DNA of 9,469 nt from Deltaproteobacteria bacterium (GTDB lineage Bacteria; UBA10199; SPLOWO2-01-44-7), in contig JACQMB010000144.1 in assembly GCA_016203765.1 (NCBI GenBank), forward strand, positions 1 to 9,469, read 5' to 3'. Both the position numbers and the translations under genes were made by a program. Position 1 is the first letter of the stretch, and each line of letters opens with the position of its first letter. This document shows positions 1-7,313 of this stretch, piece by piece. Under the pieces are notes generated by a model. That model was not told where the DNA came from and did no database searches. It saw only the letters and a program-made list of their open reading frames with translations.

Positions 1-1412
<1,412 letters not shown>

Positions 1413-1416
1413 AACC

Positions 1417-1449
1417 GGACTATGGACCGTGGACAGTGGACCGTGGACT
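1417..1449 (+). repeat. Heptanucleotide array A (GGACNNN orientation)
   Basis: Units read ggactat, ggaccgt, ggacagt, ggaccgt and a partial ggact, all in phase at 7 nt. The array fills most of the gap between the mfd stop and the parvulin lipoprotein gene. It is inverted relative to array B (1473-1503) and pairs with it. Confidence 0.85.
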
Positions 1450-1502
1450 TACAACAAAACAGAGAATAGGAACCATGGTCCATGGTCTACGGTCCACGGT
1501 CC
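1424..1502 (+). promoter_or_regulatory. Long stem-loop around the lipoprotein gene start, formed by arrays A and B
   Basis: Positions 1424-1448 pair with 1478-1502 over 25 positions: 22 Watson-Crick pairs, two G-U pairs (1443/1483 and 1438/1488) and one mismatch (1435/1491). The 29-nt loop, 1449-1477, contains a short purine-rich stretch ending in AGG (1468-1470) and the proposed ATG (1475-1477) at its 3' edge. The pairing is read directly from sequence. A translational or mRNA-stability role is inference. Confidence 0.6.
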
Positions 1503-1503
1503 C
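1473..1503 (+). repeat. Heptanucleotide array B (GGTCCNN orientation)
   Basis: Units ggtccat, ggtctac, ggtccac and partial ggtccc follow a leading ccat remnant. The array begins at the ATG and supplies the coding sequence for the n-region of the lipoprotein signal peptide. It is inverted with respect to array A. Confidence 0.85.
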
Positions 1504-2389
1504 TCTGCTGTTTCTTCTAGCCTGCACCACCCCCAAGCCCGCCTCGCCGGTTGTGGCCCTCGTCAACGGCGAAACGGTCACCCTGGCGGCCTTTGAACGC
1601 TTTGTCGAGTTGGAACGGTGGAAATTCGGTGAGATGGCCGCGCCTCCGAAAGATAAAATATTGGATGATTTCATCAAAGGTCGCTTGCTCCTGGCCGAGG
1701 CCCGAAAAATGGACATCCAGGCGACACCCGGCGAAGTGAAGGAAAAGATCGGGGCCTTTAAGGATCATTATCCCGGGCCGGGGGATTTTGAACGCCTGTT
1801 GGCGGCGCGGGGATGGACCGTCGAGGATTTCGAAAAGCGGCAGGCCGAAGAGCTTGCCATTCAAAAATTGGTGGAAGCGATCACGGCGGGGGCGGTTCAA
1901 GTGAGCGGAGCGGAGGTTCAGGCCTATTATAAAAACCAGGGGAGCGAGTTTGATCACTCCGAACAGCTCCTGGCCCGCCAGATTGTGACCGATTCCAGGG
2001 AAAAGGCGACGGCCTTGCGCGAGATGCTACTGAAGGGGGCCTCTTTTGAAGAGACCGCCCGCAAATACAGTTTAAGCCCCGATCGAAAAAATGGGGGGAG
2101 TTTGGGCTGGTTTGGACGGGGGGTCATGCCCAAGGAATTCGACGACATCTGTTTTTATCTGAAGGTGGGGCAGTTGAGTCCGGTGATTAAAACGCCCTAC
2201 GGCCATCATCTCTTTCAGGTGCTGGAGCGGCGCCCGGCGGGCCGTTTTTCTTTCGACGAGGTGAAGGACGAGATTGAGGGGAAGCTGAAGGCCCAAAAAG
2301 GACGCGAGGCCTTTCAGGCCTGGTTTGAAAAATTGCGTTCGGAGGCAAAAATAAAAGTTTATGCAAGTACACTTCAAAAACTGCCTTAA
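1475..2389 (+). CDS. Parvulin-domain (PpiC-type) peptidyl-prolyl isomerase lipoprotein
   Basis: Likely a membrane-anchored periplasmic prolyl isomerase/chaperone for outer-membrane proteins. The ATG at 1475 gives a 304-residue product with a compact lipoprotein signal: a short n-region, a hydrophobic run LLFLLA, then Cys17 as the lipidation site. A SurA-type N-terminal helical region follows (VVALVNGETVTLAAFERFVE onward). The PpiC domain spans roughly residues 160-255, with recognisable LLARQIV, SFEETARKYSLSP, GGSLGWFGRG and YGHHLFQVLERR. An in-frame GTG at 1436 would add 13 residues, but it lies inside repeat array A, and the shorter start gives the better signal peptide. The first nine to ten residues (MVHGLRSTVP) are encoded by heptad array B. 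The 3' end overlaps the next parvulin gene by 29 bases, which suggests co-expression. Residue 17 is not Asp-flanked (C-T-T), consistent with outer-membrane sorting under the E. coli +2 rule. Confidence 0.88.
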   Translation: MVHGLRSTVPLLFLLACTTPKPASPVVALVNGETVTLAAFERFVELERWKFGEMAAPPKDKILDDFIKGRLLLAEARKMDIQATPGEVKEKIGAFKDHYPGPGDFERLLAARGWTVEDFEKRQAEELAIQKLVEAITAGAVQVSGAEVQAYYKNQGSEFDHSEQLLARQIVTDSREKATALREMLLKGASFEETARKYSLSPDRKNGGSLGWFGRGVMPKEFDDICFYLKVGQLSPVIKTPYGHHLFQVLERRPAGRFSFDEVKDEIEGKLKAQKGREAFQAWFEKLRSEAKIKVYASTLQKLP

Positions 2390-3314
2390 AGGGTTTCTGT
2401 TTTTGTTATTAGTCCTCAGTCCGTGGTCCGTAGTCCGTAGTCCATCTCTCCGCGCTGAGATCATTGAGCAAGTCGTAGCCGTGGTTAACAACGACGTCAT
2501 CACCCGCTACGACCTCGACCGGGCCATGGCCCCTTTGGCCAAACAGAAGAATGCCGAAGGCTTGCGCCGGCAGATTTTGGAAAATCTCGTCCATCAAAAA
2601 CTGCTGGAGCAGGAGGTGACCAAGGCGGCGATCGAGGTTACCAATGAGGACTTGCAAAGGGCCGTCGCCGGGATTTTGCACAACAACGGCATTACCATTG
2701 ATATTTTGAGAAGCGAACTTTCCTCCAAGGGAATTACCTTTGATGCCTACAAGGATCAAATCAAGGAACAGATCCGTCAGGCCAAGTTCATCCAGCAAAA
2801 CCTGGCCCCCCAGGTTCAGGTCACCGCGCAGGACGTTCAAAATTTTCGCCGCCGGCATCAGTTGGAGGATGCCGCCAACCAAAAAGTGAAGTTGGCCTGG
2901 ATTTTTCTCCCCTGGGAGGAGGAGGCCGGTGACAAAGCAAAAAGGGAACAGGTGGAAGAGGCAAGGGAGCTGGCGGAAAAATTGCGGAAGGGAGAGGACG
3001 CCAAAAAAATCGCCAAAAAATACCCGCGGACCGAACGGACCCTTTGGACCGATGAACTGACCCCGGAGTTGAGTGAGGCCGCCTCCAAAATGGCGGCGGG
3101 GGAGATCGGCGATCCGGTCACCACGCCGCAGGGAGTCTATGTGATGGAATTGAAGGAGCGGTATGAATCGGGCGCCGCGGAGGGGAAGGCCGGGAATTTG
3201 TCGGATGAAGAGGTTTATCAGAGACTATTTAACGAACGCCTCGATCAGGAAATCCACAATTACGTCCTGCGTTTGCGCAAGAAGGCCTTTGTGGAGATGA
3301 GGACTGCGGACTGA
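2361..3314 (+). CDS. surA: SurA-like periplasmic chaperone / peptidyl-prolyl isomerase
   Basis: SurA escorts unfolded outer-membrane proteins through the periplasm. The 317-residue product starts with a Sec signal peptide: positive n-region (K6, K10), hydrophobic core FLFLLLVL (residues 12-19), predicted cleavage after Ala32 (LRA/EIIEQ). The mature start EIIEQVVAVVNNDVITRYDLD is the classic SurA opening. The SurA_N helical region follows (LVHQKLLEQEV, ITFDAYKDQIKEQIRQAKFI), then one PpiC domain at about 174-272 ending TPQGVYVMELKER. E. coli SurA has two parvulin domains, so this is a one-domain form, common outside Gammaproteobacteria. The start lies inside the preceding gene; no well-spaced Shine-Dalgarno is seen (GGAGG at 2341 is about 15 nt away), suggesting translational coupling. 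Residues 18-28 of the signal peptide and the last few residues plus stop are encoded by heptad arrays. The downstream pdxA neighbour matches the well-known surA-pdxA linkage. Confidence 0.9.
   Translation: MQVHFKNCLKGFLFLLLVLSPWSVVRSPSLRAEIIEQVVAVVNNDVITRYDLDRAMAPLAKQKNAEGLRRQILENLVHQKLLEQEVTKAAIEVTNEDLQRAVAGILHNNGITIDILRSELSSKGITFDAYKDQIKEQIRQAKFIQQNLAPQVQVTAQDVQNFRRRHQLEDAANQKVKLAWIFLPWEEEAGDKAKREQVEEARELAEKLRKGEDAKKIAKKYPRTERTLWTDELTPELSEAASKMAAGEIGDPVTTPQGVYVMELKERYESGAAEGKAGNLSDEEVYQRLFNERLDQEIHNYVLRLRKKAFVEMRTAD
2411..2444 (+). repeat. Heptanucleotide array C (NGTCCNN orientation) inside the surA signal sequence
   Basis: Units agtcctc, agtccgt, ggtccgt, agtccgt and partial agtcca run without interruption in the surA reading frame. 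They encode about residues 18-28 (VLSPWSVVRSP), between the hydrophobic core and the predicted cleavage site. Confidence 0.85.
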
Positions 3315-3326
3315 GGACTACGGACT
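3299..3326 (+). repeat. Heptanucleotide array D (NNGGACT orientation) across the surA stop codon
   Basis: Four perfect-phase units read gaggact, gcggact, gaggact and acggact. The TGA stop of surA (3312-3314) is made by two adjacent units. The array is inverted relative to array C, so the two bracket most of surA. The gggg directly after it (3327-3330) begins the probable pdxA Shine-Dalgarno. Confidence 0.85.
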
Positions 3327-3335
3327 GGGGAACCC

Positions 3336-4187
3336 ATGACAGTTATTGGAATAACAACGGGAGATCCGAAGGGGATCGGACCCGAAGTAGTGGCCGGAGC
3401 CCTGGACGATCCGGAAATCAAAGGTCTGGCTGAATTTCAGATTTTTGGGCCCTTGGCCGGCGATCCCCGGCTTCCCGACGCCAAGGCGGCGGAGGCCGCT
3501 TTGCAGGCGTTGACCGCCGCGACCGATGCCGCCCTGCAAAAAAAAATTCAGGTTTTGGTAACCGGCCCGGTCAATAAGGCGCGGATGCGTCTGGTGGACA
3601 AAGATTTTACGGGCCACACCGAATTTTTGGCCCAACGATGCGCTTGTGAAGTCACCCCTTTCTTTGTTGCTCACCATTGGCGCGTTGCTTTGGTCACCAG
3701 CCATATTCCGTTGAGCCAGGTGGCCCACCGGCTCAACGCCATCGATATTTTAAAGACCCTTCGCCAAACCCATCAGGCCCTGCAAACCCGTTTCCATATT
3801 TTGGAGCCGAAGATCGCGGTGGCCGGTTTGAATCCTCACGCCGGCGAAAGGGGAAGCCTGGGTGACGAAGAGAAAAAAGTGATCGCCCCGGCCATTGTCC
3901 AGGCCCGCCGGGAGGGGATTGAGGCGGAGGGGCCCTTTTCCCCCGACACCTTGTTTTGGCGGATGACGCAGGGGAAGTGGGACGCAATAGTGGCGATGTA
4001 CCACGACCAGGGCCTGATTCCTCTCAAAACGCTGGCCTTCAAGGAATGCGTGCAAATCACGCTGGGCCTCCCTTTTTTGCGCTTGTCCGTGGACCACGGC
4101 ACCGCGGAAGATTTAGTGGGGACGGGAAAGGCCGACCCCGCCAACATGAAGGCCTCCCTCCGTCTGACCTGCCAATTGCTTGACTAA
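3336..4187 (+). CDS. pdxA: 4-hydroxythreonine-4-phosphate dehydrogenase PdxA, short form
   Basis: PdxA oxidises 4-phosphohydroxy-L-threonine with NAD(P)+ in the DXP-dependent pyridoxal phosphate pathway; it is a cytosolic metal-dependent dimer. Visible motifs: GDPKGIGPE (residues 9-17), VTGPVNK (75-81), GHTEF (93-97), and three histidines in the contexts of the E. coli metal ligands: H123 in VTSHIPL, H168 in NPHAGE and H223 in YHDQG. TLGLPFLRLSVDHGTAEDLVGTGKAD near the end is also typical. The 283 residues compare with about 330 in E. coli; the deficit lies between the N-terminal motif and VTGPVNK, where a peripheral segment of roughly 40-50 residues is absent. All catalytic motifs remain, so it is probably active. 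ATG at 3336 follows GGGGAA (3327-3332) at 3 nt, a close but plausible ribosome site that abuts heptad array D. The surA-pdxA pairing supports the call. Confidence 0.95.
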   Translation: MTVIGITTGDPKGIGPEVVAGALDDPEIKGLAEFQIFGPLAGDPRLPDAKAAEAALQALTAATDAALQKKIQVLVTGPVNKARMRLVDKDFTGHTEFLAQRCACEVTPFFVAHHWRVALVTSHIPLSQVAHRLNAIDILKTLRQTHQALQTRFHILEPKIAVAGLNPHAGERGSLGDEEKKVIAPAIVQARREGIEAEGPFSPDTLFWRMTQGKWDAIVAMYHDQGLIPLKTLAFKECVQITLGLPFLRLSVDHGTAEDLVGTGKADPANMKASLRLTCQLLD

Positions 4188-4228
4188 ATTCTTGAGTTGT
4201 GACGACTAAATATGTTAGTTGTTTGAAG

Positions 4229-4723
4229 ATGAAGAAGCAATCCGAAGAAAAACATATTCCTCGCCATTTGAGTCTCAAAGAATGGGAAAAAGGAAGTAAA
4301 GAAAGAAAAAAGAGAGTTGCACTTATCAAGAATCTTTTTGATTTTTCAGGGCTGGAAAATCGGGGGCCTTCTTATTGCACAGAGGAAGGCATTAAAGAGC
4401 AGAAGAGATTATTAAAGAATGGGTTAGGAAATATTTATAATTATTCTCGAATTCCAAAGGAAGGCGAGACTTTTGATGTCCTGCAGAAACATAAGAATGT
4501 TAAAATAGAACGTATTGTTAGTTCCTATAAGGTTCCGAACAAGGTTTATGTACAAAAGCAAGATGAGTGGGTTGTGTTATTAAAGGGCCAAGCCAAATTG
4601 AATATGGAAGGGAAGATTATAGAGTTAAAAGAAGGGGACTTCCTTTTTATTAAGTCAGGCAGGAAACATAAAGTTTTAAAAACTGAACATGGCGCCATGT
4701 GGTTAGGCGTACATATTTTTTAA
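4229..4723 (+). CDS. AT-rich cupin-fold protein, function unknown
   Basis: A 164-residue soluble protein with a very basic, Lys/Glu-rich N-terminal half and a C-terminal cupin barrel (roughly residues 75-164). The barrel shows DEWVVLLKGQAKL, then IIELKEGDFLFIKSGRKHKVLKTE and a terminal WLGVHIF. It resembles cupin_2 proteins. However, the first cupin motif lacks the usual HxH, and the proline of the second motif is replaced, leaving mainly one Glu (in DEW) and one His (in RKHKV) as possible ligands, so metal binding is doubtful. An in-frame GTG at 4199 would add ten residues; ATG 4229 is preferred because the protein then begins MKKQSEEKH. Base use is unlike its neighbours: I counted 38% and 32% G+C in two 60-base lines (4441-4500, 4501-4560) against 62% in 5401-5460. 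An 8-bp direct repeat, gactaaat, sits at its left edge (4182-4189 and 4204-4211). Horizontal acquisition is likely. Confidence 0.75.
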   Translation: MKKQSEEKHIPRHLSLKEWEKGSKERKKRVALIKNLFDFSGLENRGPSYCTEEGIKEQKRLLKNGLGNIYNYSRIPKEGETFDVLQKHKNVKIERIVSSYKVPNKVYVQKQDEWVVLLKGQAKLNMEGKIIELKEGDFLFIKSGRKHKVLKTEHGAMWLGVHIF

Positions 4724-4769
4724 TCTTTTCTCCTTGAAAAATCCATTTAGCGTGTTAGCCCCTTAAATA

Positions 4770-6161
4770 ATGAACATCCGCTTCGGCACCGACGGCTGGC
4801 GGGGGGTGATTGGCGAGGATTTTACGCCGGAAAATGTGGCCCATGTTGCCCAAGGGTTTGCGGATGTTTATCCCAAACTTCCTGAAGCGGGCCGGCCGGT
4901 CATTATTGGTTATGATCGTCGGAGGCGGTCGAAAGAGTCGACGGAAATTATCGCGCGCGTTTTATTGGCTAATCACATCCCTGTTTTCCTCTCCAAAGAT
5001 TATTGCCCCACTCCCTGCGTCTCCTGGATGGTTAAGACAAAAAAAGCGGCCGCCGGTGTGATGGTGACGGCGAGTCATAACCCTCCCAACTGGAACGGAA
5101 TCAAATTCAAGGAAAGTTACGGCGGGGCGGCCTCGGCGGAATATCTGAAGCCCATTGAAGAAGCCATTGCGGCAAATATCCAAAAAGGAAAAAGACCCGA
5201 TCAAAAAGAAGGGGCCGGCTTTTTTGATCCCTACGGCGACTATCTCACCGCCCTCCGCGGTCTCGTCGATCTCAAAAAAATCCAAAAGGCCGGCTTTAAA
5301 ATTTTGTACGACCCGATGTTCGGGGCGGGGGCCGGATTTTTGGAAAAACTTATACCAGGGCAGATCACGACCATCCACCCCGGGCCCGACCCCGACTTTG
5401 GCGGTCTCCACCCGGAGCCGATTCAACCCTATGCCAACGAGGCGATGGAAAAAGCGCGAGGCGGAGGCTATTCCGTTTGCCTGATCACCGACGGCGACGC
5501 CGACCGGATCGGCTGCGTGGACGAGAAGGGGAACTATGTCAGCGCCCACCAAATCTTTGCCCTGATTTTAAAACACCTGGTTGAAAACAGAGGCCGCAAA
5601 GGAAAGGTTTTAAAATCGATTTCCACCACGGTAATGATCGACCGCCTTTGCAAAAAGTACGGCCTGCCTCTGGAAATCACCCCGGTCGGTTTCAAATTCA
5701 TCAGCCCCGCCATGCAACAGGGAGGGGTTTTGATGGGGGGCGAGGAATCGGGCGGCATCGGCATGCCCCATCACCTCTGCGAGCGGGATGGCCTGTTTTG
5801 CGGCCTCCTGTTGCTGGAGCTGATGGCCGCCCGGAGGCAATGCATCGGGGCCTTGGCGGCGCAATTGCAAAAAGAGGCGGGACCTTGTTTTTACAAAAGG
5901 ATCGATCTGAAACTTCCAAAGGAAAAAAAAGAGGGGGCCGAAGAAAAATTGAAAAAATTTCGGCCGGCGGCAATGGCCGGCCAAAAAATCAGGAAGCGGA
6001 CGACCCTCGACGGTTATCATTTTCAACTGGAAGATGAGAGCTGGCTCTTGATCCGCCCTTCGGGGACCGAGCCGTTACTCCGCACTTATGCCGAGGCCCC
6101 GTCCTTAAAACAAGTGGATGCCTTGCTGGCCGAGGCCAGGAAGTTCACGGAAACCATTTGA
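4770..6161 (+). CDS. Phosphoglucomutase/phosphomannomutase family protein (alpha-D-phosphohexomutase)
   Basis: Interconverts hexose 1- and 6-phosphates through a phosphoserine intermediate, feeding glycogen or cell-surface polysaccharide precursors. All four family signatures are present in 463 residues: N-terminal FGTDGWRGVIGEDFT; catalytic loop TASHNPPNWNGIKFKE with Ser102 as the phosphorylated residue; metal loop DGDADR (D241, D243, D245); sugar-specificity loop GGEESGG (E325, E326, S327); and phosphate-binding loop RPSGTEPLLRTY (from R429). Full length and intact. The GGEESGG loop and the NPPNWNGIK extension look more like phosphoglucomutase-type than phosphoglucosamine mutase (GlmM), but substrate cannot be fixed from sequence. 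The start at 4770 is set by the conserved MNIRFGTDGWRG; no clear Shine-Dalgarno precedes it. It sits 46 bases after the AT-rich cupin gene and 46 bases before xseB. Confidence 0.93.
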   Translation: MNIRFGTDGWRGVIGEDFTPENVAHVAQGFADVYPKLPEAGRPVIIGYDRRRRSKESTEIIARVLLANHIPVFLSKDYCPTPCVSWMVKTKKAAAGVMVTASHNPPNWNGIKFKESYGGAASAEYLKPIEEAIAANIQKGKRPDQKEGAGFFDPYGDYLTALRGLVDLKKIQKAGFKILYDPMFGAGAGFLEKLIPGQITTIHPGPDPDFGGLHPEPIQPYANEAMEKARGGGYSVCLITDGDADRIGCVDEKGNYVSAHQIFALILKHLVENRGRKGKVLKSISTTVMIDRLCKKYGLPLEITPVGFKFISPAMQQGGVLMGGEESGGIGMPHHLCERDGLFCGLLLLELMAARRQCIGALAAQLQKEAGPCFYKRIDLKLPKEKKEGAEEKLKKFRPAAMAGQKIRKRTTLDGYHFQLEDESWLLIRPSGTEPLLRTYAEAPSLKQVDALLAEARKFTETI

Positions 6162-6169
6162 CAACACCC

Positions 6170-6254
6170 CCCTCAAAAGGTACCGGATACTTGTTGAAAA
6201 GGGTGCTATGACAACCACTAAATCAATCAACAAGTATCCGGTACCTTTTGAGGG
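6170..6254 (+). promoter_or_regulatory. Perfect 28-bp inverted repeat enclosing the xseB start codon
   Basis: Positions 6170-6197 are the exact reverse complement of 6227-6254. The 29-nt loop, 6198-6226, holds AAAGGG (6198-6203), a 4-nt spacer and the xseB ATG (6208-6210). The left arm is intergenic; the right arm is coding (residues NKYPVPFEG of XseB). In mRNA this stem would be very stable and would present the ribosome site on the loop. It could equally stabilise the 3' end of the upstream message or be a palindromic mobile repeat remnant. There is no T-run, so it is not a classical terminator. Confidence 0.8.
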
Positions 6255-6447
6255 CGCTTTGGAAAAGCTGGAGACCCTCGTCCGCAAGCTGGAAAACGGC
6301 GACCTGACGCTGGACGAATCGCTCAAGGCCTTTGAAGAGGGGATCGGTCTCGCCCGCCATTGCGAAAAACTCTTGAACGCCGCCAAAGGCAAGGTCGAAA
6401 AACTGGTGCAAAAAGAGGGGGGCAAATTCGAGACCGAGCCTTTATGA
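6208..6447 (+). CDS. xseB: Exodeoxyribonuclease VII small subunit
   Basis: Small subunit of exonuclease VII, which degrades single-stranded DNA in both directions; several XseB copies bind one XseA. At 79 residues it matches the family size. The core PFEGALEKLETLVRKLENGDLTLDESLKAFEEGIGLARHCEKLLNAAKGKVEKL carries the hallmark E-x-GD-L-x-L-(D/E)-ESL helical-hairpin motif. ATG 6208 is chosen because it has an AAAGGG 4 nt upstream and sits in the loop of the 28-bp inverted repeat; an in-frame GTG at 6118 would overlap the phosphohexomutase by 44 bases. About nine residues before the conserved core (NKYPVPFEG) are encoded by the right arm of the repeat. The stop overlaps the next gene start as ATGA (6444-6447). 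xseA is not in the window; in many bacteria xseA-xseB-ispA are adjacent. Confidence 0.92.
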   Translation: MTTTKSINKYPVPFEGALEKLETLVRKLENGDLTLDESLKAFEEGIGLARHCEKLLNAAKGKVEKLVQKEGGKFETEPL

Positions 6448-7313
6448 ACATCAAAAGTTATCTGGAAAAAAAGCGCGAGCGGGTCAACCGGGCGCTGGCT
6501 GGATACCTCGATTTTTCCCCGGAGACGCCTCCCCGTCTCAAAGAGGCCATTCAATACAGTCTGGAAGCCGGCGGCAAAAGAATCCGCTCCATCTTAGCGA
6601 TGGCTTCCTGCGAGGCCTGCGGCGGCGAAGAAGAAAAAGTTTTGCCCGTGGCCTGTGCCCTGGAGATGATCCATACTTTTTCGCTGATCCACGATGACCT
6701 GCCGGCCATGGACAACGATGATTTAAGACGAGGCCGTCCCACCAATCACAAAGTCTTTGGAGACGGAATGGCGGTTCTCGCCGGGGACGGACTGTTGGCC
6801 CACGCTTTTTGGCTTTTGGCCAAAACCGGCACGCCGGCGGAAGTGATGGAGGCGATCGCCTGGGGAACCGGACCCAGCGGGATGGTCGGGGGGCAGGCCT
6901 TGGATTTGCAAGCCGAAGGAAAAAAACTGAACATCCAGGATTTGGAGAGGATCCATCGTTTAAAAACCGGCCGGCTGATTGCCGCTTCGGTGACGAGTGG
7001 CGCCCGGATGGCCAACGCCGCGCCGGGACAATTGGAGGGGTTGCAAAAATACGGCCAGGCCGTGGGTCTGGCCTTTCAGATTGCCGATGACATCTTGAAC
7101 GTGGAAGGCTCGCCCAAAGAGACCGGCAAGCAGAAGACCGGTTCCGATCAAAAGAGAAGCAAGGCCGCCTATCCGGGCCTGTTGGGTCTGGAACCCTCCA
7201 GGACCAAAGCCAACCGGCTGGTCGAAGAGGCCATCGCCTCCCTGAGTATTTTTGATGATCGGGGCGATCCCTTGAGGGAAATCGCCCGATTTATCGTTGC
7301 CAGGAGTCATTAA
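6444..7313 (+). CDS. ispA: Short-chain (E)-polyprenyl diphosphate synthase, farnesyl diphosphate synthase type
   Basis: Condenses dimethylallyl/geranyl diphosphate with isopentenyl diphosphate to make C15 (possibly C20) diphosphate for quinones and undecaprenyl lipids. The 289-residue protein shows GGKRIR (residues 43-48), the first aspartate-rich motif DDLPAMD (D84, D85, D90) followed by NDDLRRGRPTNHK, GGQALDLQAEGK, the LKTGRL region, and the second aspartate-rich motif as DDILN (D215, D216, N219). The Phe at position -5 before the first motif and the two-residue insertion within it are features of bacterial farnesyl-diphosphate synthases. Oddity: the last Asp of the usual DDxxD is Asn219 (codon aac, one base from gac). 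ATG 6444 overlaps the xseB stop (ATGA), implying translational coupling, and the length fits the family. Downstream is mrp rather than the frequent dxs. Confidence 0.93.
   Translation: MNIKSYLEKKRERVNRALAGYLDFSPETPPRLKEAIQYSLEAGGKRIRSILAMASCEACGGEEEKVLPVACALEMIHTFSLIHDDLPAMDNDDLRRGRPTNHKVFGDGMAVLAGDGLLAHAFWLLAKTGTPAEVMEAIAWGTGPSGMVGGQALDLQAEGKKLNIQDLERIHRLKTGRLIAASVTSGARMANAAPGQLEGLQKYGQAVGLAFQIADDILNVEGSPKETGKQKTGSDQKRSKAAYPGLLGLEPSRTKANRLVEEAIASLSIFDDRGDPLREIARFIVARSH
7302..7306 (+). promoter_or_regulatory. Shine-Dalgarno AGGAG for mrp
   Basis: AGGAG lies 6 nt before the ATG at 7313, inside the end of ispA. It fixes the mrp start and shows that the Mrp protein truly begins at its nucleotide-binding domain, with no N-terminal DUF59 domain. 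Confidence 0.7.

Noticed and set aside
1417..3330. CRISPR-like array made of the GTCC/GGAC repeats
   Set aside because: Units are only 7 nt, directly tandem, and have no spacers; no cas gene is present.
3956..4147. Several overlapping small frames within the 3' part of pdxA
   Set aside because: The pdxA frame carries YHDQG, TLGLPF and SVDHGTA; the others lack any conserved pattern.
4180..4212. Possible promoter before the cupin gene (TTGACT at 4180 with TAAATA at 4207)
   Set aside because: The spacer would be 21 nt and the region is AT-rich enough to give such matches by chance.
4962..5552. Minus-strand open frame (196 codons) inside the phosphohexomutase
   Set aside because: It is antisense to a fully conserved gene, with no ribosome site or domain resemblance.
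6170..6254. The 28-bp inverted repeat as an intrinsic terminator for the phosphohexomutase transcript
   Set aside because: The 29-nt loop is too long, no T-tract follows, and the right arm is coding for XseB.
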